Shown here piece after piece: positions 15,216 to 24,040 of a stretch of DNA of 31,693 nucleotides (the stretch's first letter is position 1; each line of letters opens with the position of its first letter). Source of the DNA: PFJX01 sp031426735 (GTDB lineage Bacteria > Pseudomonadota > Gammaproteobacteria > Burkholderiales > Thiobacillaceae); contig JASJPK010000105.1 of the NCBI GenBank assembly GCA_031426735.1, forward strand, positions 1 through 31,693, read 5' to 3'. A program made the translations under genes and the position numbers. The notes under the pieces are model-generated. The model saw only the letters and a list, made by a program, of their open reading frames with translations. It searched no databases and was not told where the DNA came from.

Positions 15216-16055
15216 GTGCGGCCCACTTTCATTGGCATCGGCGCTCAAAAATGCGCTTCGTCCTGGGTGTACGACATCCTTTCGGATCACCCGGAAGTTG
15301 TTGTCAGCGAGAAGAAGGAACTCGACTTTTTTTCCTACCAGTACGAACGTGGCTACGAGTGGTATGAAGCTCAGTTTGAGGATAAACCCGGCGCTCGGGC
15401 GGTCGGAGAAATATCACCGTCCTATTTCAATGAAGCCTCAGTACCGGAGCGCATCAAACTATATGCACCTGAAGCCAAAATACTCCTTTCTTTAAGAAGC
15501 CCGGTTGAAAGGGCGCTTTCTCAACACCGCCATCTGGTCCGGATCGGTTACGTTACCGGTCCGGACTTCAGTTTTGAACATGCATTGCATTGCAATCCGT
15601 CCTATGTTGAGCAAGGCCAATACGCTCGCCATCTTTCGCGCTGGTTAGAACACTTTCCGAGAGAACAAATAATGATTTTGCTCATGGAAGACATTCTCCA
15701 GTCGCCGCAAAATGTTGCCAGGTCGGTGTACCAGTTTCTCGGTATCAATCCAGAACATTTATCCGGTTCCCTGAGCGAAAAATCCAATCCTAGCTATGCG
15801 ATACGCTCGCGTGCATTTGACCAAGTGATATGCACCGTGCGTGGTGCTGCAGACCGCTCTGGCCTGGGGCCAGTCTGGCGTGGTGTAGGTCAATTGGGGT
15901 TGCAGCGCCTCTACCGGAGAATGAATCGTAGACCCAGCCAGCAAGTCATCCCCAAGGCCATGCCTGAAACACTGGAAAACCTAAAGGCAAGGTTTCGGGA
16001 AGACACCACAAAGCTGCAATCCATGCTTGGGGCTGACCTGAGCGCTTGGCTTTGA
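15216..16055 (+). CDS. Sulfotransferase (PAPS-dependent), cluster copy 1
   Basis: A 279-residue cytoplasmic enzyme predicted to transfer sulfate from PAPS to a hydroxyl or amino group, here probably a sugar. The 5'-phosphosulfate loop is IGAQKCASSWVYDIL (about 8-22, Lys12), and the 3'-phosphate site LRSPVERALSQH supplies Arg94 and Ser102. GTG 15216 is chosen over TTG 15210 because GAGGGG lies eight bases before it. The gene starts 2 bp after the epsI stop. Length and layout match bacterial sulfotransferase-domain proteins, which resemble heparan N-/O-sulfotransferases. The acceptor is unknown. Confidence 0.9.
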   Translation: MRPTFIGIGAQKCASSWVYDILSDHPEVVVSEKKELDFFSYQYERGYEWYEAQFEDKPGARAVGEISPSYFNEASVPERIKLYAPEAKILLSLRSPVERALSQHRHLVRIGYVTGPDFSFEHALHCNPSYVEQGQYARHLSRWLEHFPREQIMILLMEDILQSPQNVARSVYQFLGINPEHLSGSLSEKSNPSYAIRSRAFDQVICTVRGAADRSGLGPVWRGVGQLGLQRLYRRMNRRPSQQVIPKAMPETLENLKARFREDTTKLQSMLGADLSAWL

Positions 16056-16057
16056 AC

Positions 16058-17605
16058 ATGCAGGCCACATTTCCTCAATCCCCAAAGGCTGCCTGGGCAA
16101 GAACCTTGCTGGTGCTGCTGTTCGGTCTCCCCATTGCCGTCTTCATTGGCCTGGTGTCATCCACCAGCAACCTGTTCATGATTGGCATCATTGGGGGCGT
16201 GCTGATTGCGGTTTTCGTGTCGTTCTTCCCCAGGTTATTACTTTGGTCATCCATTGTTGGCGGAATTGTCATCGCCGGTACCGTTCGCCTTTATTACCCC
16301 CCATTCCAGTTCGTCAGTTGGTTGGTGGCCGGTTCCTCATTTCTGTTACTGCTATACGTTGCGAACGATAGGTTCCGCAGGCAAAGTGCCTACACGAAAC
16401 ATGCCGACACACCGGGTATCGTTCCTCTTGGCCTGTTTTTCATCCTTTTGGTAATTTTCACCACACTCGCGAACAAAGGTTCGATGGGGACCACCATTTC
16501 CGGTCTGAAGGGGTATTTTCAGATCTGGCCACTACTCTTTGTTATGGCACTTGTGAAATGGGATGAAAGAACCATGCACGCCTTTCCCAAGGCGATATTC
16601 TGGATTGCTTTGCTGCAAATCCCCCTCGTATTGCACCAATATCTGATTCTCGTCCCGCAACGTACCGGATTAGGGTATGGAATCGTGCCGGTGGATATCG
16701 TGGCCGGTTCATTTGGCGGAGATAAGACCGGTGGCGGCTCAAACGCAACCTTGGCACTTTTCATGATCATGGTATGGGCCGGGGCATTGTCCAAATGGAA
16801 GCTCAAAGTAATCTCCACCTGGCAGATGATCCTGATCAGTCCGCTTCTTCTATTTCCGCTATTTCTCAACGAATCAAAAATCTCCGTGCTCTTCCTGGGC
16901 ATCATCTTTCTGGCGCTATACCGGGAAGACCTTGTCCGCCGGCCACACGTGTTCATCGTAGGCGTTATCGCTACCTCGCTCATGGTGTTCGCCTTGGTGG
17001 CTTCTTACGTGGCAATCCATGCAAATCAAAAAAACATCACCATGGATGCCTACGTACAGGAAACCATCGACCAGAATTTTGGTGATCTGCGCAGCCGCTG
17101 GTCCTCTTACCTGAATCGTTACAGTGTCTATGGGTTCTGGGCGGATCGCCACGGTCTGGAGGACCCGGTCCACACCTTGATCGGCCATGGCCTTGCCCAA
17201 TCAAAAGAGGCGGCGGGGGCCATTGCCATCAAGAGTCTCGCAACAACACGTTATCCAGGCATGGGTATAGGTTTGTCGGCAATGTCGTCCTTGTTGTGGG
17301 ATGTCGGACTGATCGGCACTGGCGTCATCCTGGCCATGTTCTGGTGGGCTTGGCGTACCACCGGAAATATCGCCAGGCACTACCAGTATGACAAAGGCAT
17401 GTTCGCCACATTCCGCGCCCTGCAAGCCATCATTCCGGTATTCGTACTCAGCTTGGCGCACAAGAATTTCTTCGTTTTTGACTTGCCATACCAAACATTG
17501 GTATTTGGCACTTTGGGATATATCGCATATTGGCAACGGTGTATGAACGCAAATCTGACTCCAGGGGGAAAAGCAGCTATTCCGCATACGCATGCAAGGC
17601 TGTAA
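16058..17605 (+). CDS. O-antigen polymerase/ligase-like membrane protein (Wzy candidate)
   Basis: A 515-residue polytopic inner-membrane protein with about ten to twelve hydrophobic segments (for example TLLVLLFGLPIAVFIGLV, WLVAGSSFLLLLYVA, LFLGIIFLALY). A large hydrophilic loop around residues 325-420 includes NFGDLRSRWSSYLNRY and LIGHGLAQSKEAAGA, ahead of further helices, as in the O-antigen ligase/polymerase (Wzy_C/RfaL) superfamily. Its likely role is to polymerise the flipped repeat units in the periplasm. ATG 16058 lies 2 bp after the sulfotransferase stop. The family is weakly conserved, so ligase versus polymerase cannot be decided. Confidence 0.8.
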   Translation: MQATFPQSPKAAWARTLLVLLFGLPIAVFIGLVSSTSNLFMIGIIGGVLIAVFVSFFPRLLLWSSIVGGIVIAGTVRLYYPPFQFVSWLVAGSSFLLLLYVANDRFRRQSAYTKHADTPGIVPLGLFFILLVIFTTLANKGSMGTTISGLKGYFQIWPLLFVMALVKWDERTMHAFPKAIFWIALLQIPLVLHQYLILVPQRTGLGYGIVPVDIVAGSFGGDKTGGGSNATLALFMIMVWAGALSKWKLKVISTWQMILISPLLLFPLFLNESKISVLFLGIIFLALYREDLVRRPHVFIVGVIATSLMVFALVASYVAIHANQKNITMDAYVQETIDQNFGDLRSRWSSYLNRYSVYGFWADRHGLEDPVHTLIGHGLAQSKEAAGAIAIKSLATTRYPGMGIGLSAMSSLLWDVGLIGTGVILAMFWWAWRTTGNIARHYQYDKGMFATFRALQAIIPVFVLSLAHKNFFVFDLPYQTLVFGTLGYIAYWQRCMNANLTPGGKAAIPHTHARL

Positions 17606-17615
17606 TTAACAAGGC

Positions 17616-18767
17616 ATGACTCATAAGAAGCAATACCGATATTTTTATTTCAAGAATGGTGACGTTGTAGCTCAAGTCCAAAGGGTGATCTCACTCAATG
17701 GCCAGCCACCTGATGGTGGGCCGGATGCCTTCATCGCTGATTTTCTGGAAAAGGGACAGGTAGGGGAGGTCGTTGTGGCAGCATTTCTCGACCGGGATCA
17801 AGAAGCCCGGCATGGAAATATCCGCGCAATGACATATTCCAATGTGGGTGGCAAGCAGCGGCTGAAAACGCTCATCCGGTTGCCGGCTGACATTCTGTCG
17901 AGCAAGCCACAAAGGATACTTTGCGGGCGGCAGGGCTACGCTCTGGCCATCTGCCTCCTGACTGGCCTGCTGCTGCGTGCCCCCGTGATCTTCTCCGCCC
18001 ACAACCGACTCAGTGGCCAGGCGACTGGTATCAAAGGCCAGCTGCGCAACGGGATAGATACATGGTTGATCCGGCACTGCCATGCGGCCATCTGTCACGG
18101 GCCTTATCTCGCCCAGGAATTGGCGGATATTGGACTGGCCCCGCAACGAATCACGATTTTCGACTCAGGCTGTGCAGACCTCTGCCCCGAAACAGACGAC
18201 ACCCAAACGTCCCCGGCCTGGCCCCCACGCATCCTCTATTTGGGGCGCATGGTGCGGGAAAAGGGCGTCTTCGATCTGTTGGATGCCTTTAACCGTCTGA
18301 TAACTGCAGGGCAACAAGCAGAACTGGTCTTCGCGGGAGACGGCGCCGACAAGGATGCCTTGGAACAACGCGCCAGGGAACTTGGCGTTCAGGCGCACAC
18401 CCGGTTTCTAGGGGCAATACCCCACGCGGACATTGGCCCCCTCATCCAATCGGCCTGGTCCATGGTCACCCCAACCCGTAGCGAATTCCCGGAAGGGCGC
18501 TGCATGTCGGCCATGGAAGCATTGGCCATCGGAGTGCCTGTCGTGGCCCCGAATGCGGGACCGTTTCCGTATCTGGTGCGACATGGAGAAAACGGCCTGC
18601 TTTTTGAACAGGATTCCGTTCAAGGGATTGCCACAGCGTTGGAGCGTCTTACGTGCAATCAGGAATTAAGAGCGCAACTTTCACAACGGGCTTTGGCAGA
18701 GCGATCCGCCTTATTAAACCCGGAAATCAGTTTTGGCGAAGCAGTATTAACCTCGTTCGAGGGTTAG
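17616..18767 (+). CDS. Glycosyltransferase family 4 protein
   Basis: A 383-residue GT-B fold enzyme. The N-terminal acceptor half is divergent; the C-terminal nucleotide-sugar half has ILYLGRMVREKGVFDLLDAF (about 206-225), VFAGDGAD, and EFPEGRCMSAMEALAIGVPV with the E-x7-E pattern (Glu294/Glu301 region) and GENGLLF, typical of retaining GT4 enzymes. It should add one sugar of the repeat unit at the cytoplasmic face. It starts 10 bp after the polymerase gene and has no good Shine-Dalgarno sequence. Sugar donor and acceptor are unknown. Confidence 0.9.
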   Translation: MTHKKQYRYFYFKNGDVVAQVQRVISLNGQPPDGGPDAFIADFLEKGQVGEVVVAAFLDRDQEARHGNIRAMTYSNVGGKQRLKTLIRLPADILSSKPQRILCGRQGYALAICLLTGLLLRAPVIFSAHNRLSGQATGIKGQLRNGIDTWLIRHCHAAICHGPYLAQELADIGLAPQRITIFDSGCADLCPETDDTQTSPAWPPRILYLGRMVREKGVFDLLDAFNRLITAGQQAELVFAGDGADKDALEQRARELGVQAHTRFLGAIPHADIGPLIQSAWSMVTPTRSEFPEGRCMSAMEALAIGVPVVAPNAGPFPYLVRHGENGLLFEQDSVQGIATALERLTCNQELRAQLSQRALAERSALLNPEISFGEAVLTSFEG

Positions 18768-18770
18768 CAA

Positions 18771-19703
18771 GTGAATAACGAAATAGTCATTCATATTGGG
18801 CTACACAAAACTGCTAGCACAACGCTTCAAGAATTCTTTTTTCCGAGGTGCCAAGATGTAAATCTTTTGTTGGCCGCTAACAGAGAAGTTCGTTCCTTTT
18901 TGGAGTTGATTTCGAAGAGGGATTCAATTTACTTTGATGCTGGCAAAGCAAAAGAAATAATCTCGAAACATCTTTCGGGTAATAAGATCAACCTGATTTC
19001 TTCAGAAGGGCTTTCTGGAAGGCCGTGGACTGCACTTCTGGAGAAAGGTCTTGATCATAGGTCAAACATTATTCACAACATAAAGGCAGTGTTCCCAGAG
19101 GCGAAGATTGTTTTAATAATCAGGCGGCAGGATAAATACGCCATTTCGTTTTACAGAGAATACCTGAAATGGGGGGGGACAAAACCCATAAAAAAACTCA
19201 TTGATCTGGAAGATGAGTTTGGCTCATCCTTGATGCCAATAGAAAGATTTGATTACCTTCCCTATGCAAGGAGGTTGAATAATGACTTTCCTGGGAAGGT
19301 GCTCATACTCCCGTTTGAATTGCTTGTGGAAAATAGTAGTGAATTTTTGTCCCAGCTAACGCAATTTATAGGCACAAAAACCCCGCCACAAGACCTTCCT
19401 AAAAATAATTCCACAAAGTTAGCTGATCTCGGTTTTGAAATCTCAAGATTGTTAAACTACTGCTTCAGGTCGTATCTAAATCCTGGTGGAATTCTGCCAG
19501 GAATACCTGAGAAGGATGGTGCTAGGTGGGGAATGCGCAGCCCAGTGCACTATATTCAAGATTACTGGCCTGGTAATGGCAAAATTAACCCCAATGGCGA
19601 GATTGCAACCACTGCCGCTGAACTCCTAAGAACCCTCAAGGGGAAGAATGAGGTATTGGACTCGGAGTTCAAACTTAATCTCAAAGAATACGGCTACTAC
19701 TAA
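18771..19703 (+). CDS. Sulfotransferase-like protein, AT-rich, cluster copy 2
   Basis: A 310-residue protein with VIHIGLHKTASTTLQEFFF (6-24), a P-loop-like 5'-phosphosulfate site with Lys13, and VLIIRRQDKYAISFYREYL with Arg118/119 and Ser126 as the 3'-phosphate site. It is unrelated in overall sequence to the sulfotransferase at 15216. Codon use is strikingly AT-rich (many AAA, ATT, AAT, AGA codons) compared with genes on either side, which suggests separate acquisition. GTG 18771 is preceded by GAGGG. It lies 3 bp from the preceding gene's stop, so it is part of the same transcription unit. Confidence 0.85.
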   Translation: MNNEIVIHIGLHKTASTTLQEFFFPRCQDVNLLLAANREVRSFLELISKRDSIYFDAGKAKEIISKHLSGNKINLISSEGLSGRPWTALLEKGLDHRSNIIHNIKAVFPEAKIVLIIRRQDKYAISFYREYLKWGGTKPIKKLIDLEDEFGSSLMPIERFDYLPYARRLNNDFPGKVLILPFELLVENSSEFLSQLTQFIGTKTPPQDLPKNNSTKLADLGFEISRLLNYCFRSYLNPGGILPGIPEKDGARWGMRSPVHYIQDYWPGNGKINPNGEIATTAAELLRTLKGKNEVLDSEFKLNLKEYGYY

Positions 19704-19714
19704 ACAGGCAAATC

Positions 19715-21259
19715 ATGGGAACAACAACTTCGAACCTTCTACTTGGCGCGGTATTGCTATGTGCAATGCAAGGCTGTGGCGCCGCACCGCTGCGGGACGA
19801 TGGTTTGATAGACGTACACCCTGAGTCGCATGCCGAGATAAGGATAACCAAGGAAAAAGTGCGGTCGCTACCCGTGCGTTTCTTTGGGCTTAACCAAGAG
19901 GCGCAGATATTTGAGGCGGAATCCGTTGACGAGCGTAGTGGTCAGCTCAAGCCAGACATACTGAAACAGTTGCAAGCGCTACCGGAACTAACTTATCGCT
20001 ACCCCGGCGGTTTGATGGCCAATCATTTCAACTGGGAATGGACGGTTGGAGCGCCGGCTACGCGTGCGCCCCAGAAAATGGCAGGCTGGTCTGCTCCTAG
20101 TGCCGCCCGGTTTGGTCTGGACGAATATCTTTCCTTTCTTGATAAGGTAAACGGCCATTTCTGGTACACCCTCAACCTGAATGGTTGGAGCGCTACGAGC
20201 ATGGCGGCTGAACAGCCTTCAGCCATGTTGGCTGCCAGCAATAAAAAATTGGCGGCGCGCATTCACGAAAGTGGCGTGCCTGCACCCCACTATTACCAAT
20301 TGGGGAATGAACTGGACCGTAGCGAATATGAATGGACCACCGAGAAATATATCCAGCGCGCCAAGGAAACCATCGAAGCGGTGAGCGCGGTAGATCCAGA
20401 CGCCCGATTTGTCGCATTTCTGAGGGACTTCAACCTCAAATACAAGAAGTCGACGGGGGGTAGTCCCTACAAGCCGTTCAACAAGGCGGTATTGGATGCA
20501 TTGCCCATGGTGAATGACATTTCCTTCCAGTACTACTACGACGACGCACGCAACGAGAACATTCGCAGCTCTATTCCTTGGCGTTTGAAGATGTTCCAGG
20601 CGGCCATTCGCGATGCAACCGAAGCTCGCAATGGGCGAACGCCGAATGTGTGGGTTACTGAACACGGGCGATCTCGCAATCCGGATGTCAAGGGACGCTT
20701 TGCCAATACATTCACTTCTGGCCTAGCGGGGGCCATATCGGCTGCTGATTTCTGGATTGCTACGGCCCAGATGCCGGCCATACAAGGGGCTTTTCTCTAT
20801 TCTGTGGGGCAGTGGAATATCTTCAGCAACAAAGGGGATGGTACCGACGCCATGCCCATGTACTGGACCCTGCGTCTGCTGAGCAATAACCGCTTGCCCA
20901 ATGTCCTGACCACCTGGACGGGCAGCCCCAATTTCAGCGCCTACATCGGTGGCTACGATGTGCGGGGTGTGGCATTTTCAGACGATACCTATTCCAAACT
21001 GGGGGTATGGGTTGTCAATAGAGCCTCGCGGACGCAGCCGGTAACCGTCACGCTACCCGTTTTCAGGGGTAAGAAGGTTTCCGTGCGTCACGATTTCATG
21101 GCTGGCCAGTCGGCCATTCCCGCCGACCAGAATTCGCAAGCTCCCAGCGTGAACTTGAACCAAGCCGCGCAAAGCATGACGGTTGGGAACGATGGAGTTC
21201 TAGTGCTGGAGCTTCCTGCCAGTTCGGTTTCAAGCTTCCATATTTCGCTGGGCAATTGA
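19715..21259 (+). CDS. Secreted GH51-like glycoside hydrolase (possible lipoprotein)
   Basis: A 514-residue protein with a signal sequence (LLLGAVLLCAMQGCGAAP); Cys21 after MQG is a weak lipobox, so it is a lipoprotein or simply secreted. The body resembles clan GH-A arabinofuranosidase-type enzymes: TYRYPGGLMANHFNWEWTVG (93-112), YQLGNELD with candidate acid/base Glu199, and NVWVTEHGRS with candidate nucleophile Glu316, followed by a beta-sandwich C-terminus. In a polysaccharide cluster it could trim or release the polymer. The substrate is not known and the family assignment (GH51 or a close neighbour such as GH79) is by motif only. Confidence 0.72.
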   Translation: MGTTTSNLLLGAVLLCAMQGCGAAPLRDDGLIDVHPESHAEIRITKEKVRSLPVRFFGLNQEAQIFEAESVDERSGQLKPDILKQLQALPELTYRYPGGLMANHFNWEWTVGAPATRAPQKMAGWSAPSAARFGLDEYLSFLDKVNGHFWYTLNLNGWSATSMAAEQPSAMLAASNKKLAARIHESGVPAPHYYQLGNELDRSEYEWTTEKYIQRAKETIEAVSAVDPDARFVAFLRDFNLKYKKSTGGSPYKPFNKAVLDALPMVNDISFQYYYDDARNENIRSSIPWRLKMFQAAIRDATEARNGRTPNVWVTEHGRSRNPDVKGRFANTFTSGLAGAISAADFWIATAQMPAIQGAFLYSVGQWNIFSNKGDGTDAMPMYWTLRLLSNNRLPNVLTTWTGSPNFSAYIGGYDVRGVAFSDDTYSKLGVWVVNRASRTQPVTVTLPVFRGKKVSVRHDFMAGQSAIPADQNSQAPSVNLNQAAQSMTVGNDGVLVLELPASSVSSFHISLGN

Positions 21260-21260
21260 T

Positions 21261-22775
21261 TTGGCGGCCCACTACAACCTGGAGGCAGTGCGCGCCAGCC
21301 TTATTCACTTCCTGTCCGGTAAGGCCTTGACGGCGGTACTGTCGGTTGGCGCCATGCTTCTGGCGGCAAGGGTGTTGCCTATAGAAGCATTTGCGGCCTA
21401 CACGGTGTTTCAAGGCTTGGTTCTGCTAATTGGCTTGGTTTCCAGTTTCGGCGTAGGCCAGACCATGTTCCGGTATGTGCCTGAGCTTCGGGCCGTCAAC
21501 AACAACCTGCCGATGTACCGCATGATTTTCGTTGGCACGGGTACGCGGATGTTTGTCATTGCGGCAACTCTGGCGTTGGTCTGGTTTACCCGGGAATGGT
21601 GGGCGCCAAGTTTCAAATTGGATGCCTGGTTGCCTTGGTTGTTGCTTTATCTGCCAGTAGGGTGGTTGCGGCTGACAAACATGTTTGTCTTTCGCACCAT
21701 GGAATCGCTGCTTTGGCAGAAAGTGACCCAGTACTCCCTTGCCAGCGGCGCATTCCTTCGCTTTGCAGCGGTGGTTGTTTTGATTTGGCAGGACGCCCTG
21801 ACGCTACAGACGGTCATCCTGAGCGAAATCGTCAGTGAAAGTGTGGTTCTTCTCTTCCTGCTTCGTGGTTTTTATTTCCGCTGGAAAGCCGATCCTCATC
21901 GGTCTGAGGGCAATGCCGGATGGCTGGCCGACAACCGTTCCCGCATCCGGAGATACGCGATTTGGGGTTATCTCCAGGCCGTGGCGAACATGTTTTATGG
22001 CGGTGCCGCCAACCGTGTGGCAGCAAGTGCCATGTTGCCAGCGGGCATGGTTGGCCTGTTCGGTTTTGTGGACAGCCTCATGGATTATGGTCAGCGTTAT
22101 CTGCCAACTCGAATGTTGAACGGAATGATTCAGCCGTTGTTTTTTGCTCGTTATTCATCCAACGGCAATTTCGAGGAAATCGGGCGCCTGGCCAATATGA
22201 CTTTCCGGGCCAGCGTGGTGGCGTTGGGTTTCCCCAGCGTGATCCTGTTTGTCGGTGGCGTACCTCTTCTGGATTGGTTGACTGCTGATAAGTACGGGCA
22301 GGCCGCACCGATATTGCTGGGCCTTTTGTTTGTACTGGGCATGGAAAGTCTACGGTCCCAGTTGGAAGTGATGGTTCAATCCATTGAACGGAATGAGGTC
22401 TTTTTGGTGAGCAATCTGGCGCTTTCCTTTTCGTTGCCTGTGGCGCTGCTGTTGCTTTCCCATGTCGGTTTATGGGGGTTTGTGGTGGGCGCTATAGCCG
22501 GCAATGCCCTGTCCATTGCTGTGGTACTGGTCTGGTTCCACCGCTTGAACCTGAGGTTCCGATTCGACTGGTGGATGACGGGCAAGGCTTTGCTGATCTT
22601 GGTCGTGTCGGGCGCATTGGGCTTTGAGATGGCGGCTTACACCTCCGTTTGGTTGGGGTGTGGCATTGCGTTGCTGGTTTACGGAGGGTTGCTTTCGGTG
22701 TGGCCGCCCATCAAGGCTGAGGAACGTGCCATGCTGCTTCAACTTGTCAAACGCCGTCAGCCGGCTTCCATTTGA
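21261..22775 (+). CDS. Polysaccharide flippase, Wzx-like (MOP superfamily)
   Basis: A 504-residue polytopic membrane protein with about 12-14 hydrophobic segments, starting LIHFLSGKALTAVLSVGAMLLAARVLPIEAFAAYTVFQG, the characteristic first two helices of Wzx/MATE-like flippases (the stretch is split here by the ARV turn). It should move lipid-linked repeat units from the cytoplasm to the periplasmic face, partnered with the polymerase at 16058. The start codon is TTG 21261, 1 bp after the GH gene stop; no ATG alternative preserves the first helix. A weak ribosome site suggests coupling. Confidence 0.87.
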   Translation: MAAHYNLEAVRASLIHFLSGKALTAVLSVGAMLLAARVLPIEAFAAYTVFQGLVLLIGLVSSFGVGQTMFRYVPELRAVNNNLPMYRMIFVGTGTRMFVIAATLALVWFTREWWAPSFKLDAWLPWLLLYLPVGWLRLTNMFVFRTMESLLWQKVTQYSLASGAFLRFAAVVVLIWQDALTLQTVILSEIVSESVVLLFLLRGFYFRWKADPHRSEGNAGWLADNRSRIRRYAIWGYLQAVANMFYGGAANRVAASAMLPAGMVGLFGFVDSLMDYGQRYLPTRMLNGMIQPLFFARYSSNGNFEEIGRLANMTFRASVVALGFPSVILFVGGVPLLDWLTADKYGQAAPILLGLLFVLGMESLRSQLEVMVQSIERNEVFLVSNLALSFSLPVALLLLSHVGLWGFVVGAIAGNALSIAVVLVWFHRLNLRFRFDWWMTGKALLILVVSGALGFEMAAYTSVWLGCGIALLVYGGLLSVWPPIKAEERAMLLQLVKRRQPASI

Positions 22776-22816
22776 ACCCCGGTTACCTCTCTAAAATTGC
22801 CTTGCTAGTTTGATTA

Positions 22817-24040
22817 ATGCATTCAGAAATTAAGATTTTTTACGCAGTTCCAGAGTATTTCCCGCCCTGGCGACTGGATGTCGGTCATCTGTTTGCCGAG
22901 CAGTTGCCGCAGCGGGGCATGCGGGTAACCTGGAGCATGTGGCGTGATGAGCGTGGCTCTTGCTCTTCGGTGCAGTGGCGAGGCCAGTCAGTGAAGCTGC
23001 CGCTTTCGGCAGGCAGGGCTAACAAGTGGGCTCGCATCATGAGTCGCGTCTCACATCTGGCCTGCGAATTCCCGCTGTTTGCTGGGCATTTGTTTCGACA
23101 CAGATACGATTTGATCCAGGCGCGGGACGTTCGTTATGCGGCGGCTTTTCTTGGGTGGCTTGCCGCCCGCCTTACAGGGGCCAAATTCACTTATTGGCTC
23201 TCTTATCCGTTTCCAGAACATTATCTGGAGTGGTCCCGCGACAGCCACGGGTTGTCTCGCATCGTGCGGTGGCTGCAAGGTACGGTGTCATTCTGGTTCG
23301 TTTACAAATGGCTGATGCACCGGGCGGATCATGTATTCGTGCAAAGCGGCCAAATGGCACGGGATGTGGCTTCTTATGGCGTGCCAATGGAGAAGTTGAC
23401 TCCTGTACCCATGGGCGTTCCGCCCGCCCTTCTCGATTGGCTGCAACACAATCCGACTGATGTGGTTGCCGAGCGTGTTGTTTACGTGGGCACCTTGGCC
23501 AAGGTTAGGCGTCTGGAAACCCTGATCCAGGCTTTTGCGCAAGTTGCCAAGCAGAGAAGCAATGCGATCCTGATCATGGTGGGGGATGGGGATCACCCTT
23601 CCGAACGGGCGTTTCTTGAAGAAGAAGTTCGTCGCCTGGGGATATCGGACCGAGTCAGTTTTACGGGCTTTGTTCCCATGGAGGACGCTTGGCGCTATGC
23701 CGCTTCTGCCCAGATTTGCATTTCCCCCTTCTTCCCGACGTTTGTGCTGCGGTCGACATCCCCCACCAAACTGAATGAGTATTTCGCGCTTGGGCGCCCG
23801 GTTGTGGCAAATGACCATCCGGAACAGTCCTGGGCGATCGGTCAAAGTGGCGCGGGGCTGTGTGTTTCATGGGGTGCGGATGATTTTGCGGAAGCGATGT
23901 TCCAACTGCTGGAACACCCCGAACAAGCCGAAGATATGGCCGCCAAGGGGCCGGCCTGGGTTAAAGCGAACCGTACATACAACCAGATTGCCGATCATGT
24001 TTATGAAAAATACGGCGCAATTTTGAGGGAAGGTCGATGA
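22817..24040 (+). CDS. Glycosyltransferase family 4 protein
   Basis: A 407-residue GT-B enzyme. N-terminal IFYAVPEYFPPWRLDVGHLF, C-terminal donor half with VVYVGTLAKVRRLETLIQAF, ILIMVGDGDHPSER, FTGFVPMEDAWRYAASAQICISPF, and TSPTKLNEYFALGRPVVAND, where the family's EG/S..E pattern is in the form SPTKLNEY. It should attach a sugar to the lipid-linked unit at the inner membrane. It overlaps the next glycosyltransferase by four bases (ATGA). Confidence 0.9.
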   Translation: MHSEIKIFYAVPEYFPPWRLDVGHLFAEQLPQRGMRVTWSMWRDERGSCSSVQWRGQSVKLPLSAGRANKWARIMSRVSHLACEFPLFAGHLFRHRYDLIQARDVRYAAAFLGWLAARLTGAKFTYWLSYPFPEHYLEWSRDSHGLSRIVRWLQGTVSFWFVYKWLMHRADHVFVQSGQMARDVASYGVPMEKLTPVPMGVPPALLDWLQHNPTDVVAERVVYVGTLAKVRRLETLIQAFAQVAKQRSNAILIMVGDGDHPSERAFLEEEVRRLGISDRVSFTGFVPMEDAWRYAASAQICISPFFPTFVLRSTSPTKLNEYFALGRPVVANDHPEQSWAIGQSGAGLCVSWGADDFAEAMFQLLEHPEQAEDMAAKGPAWVKANRTYNQIADHVYEKYGAILREGR

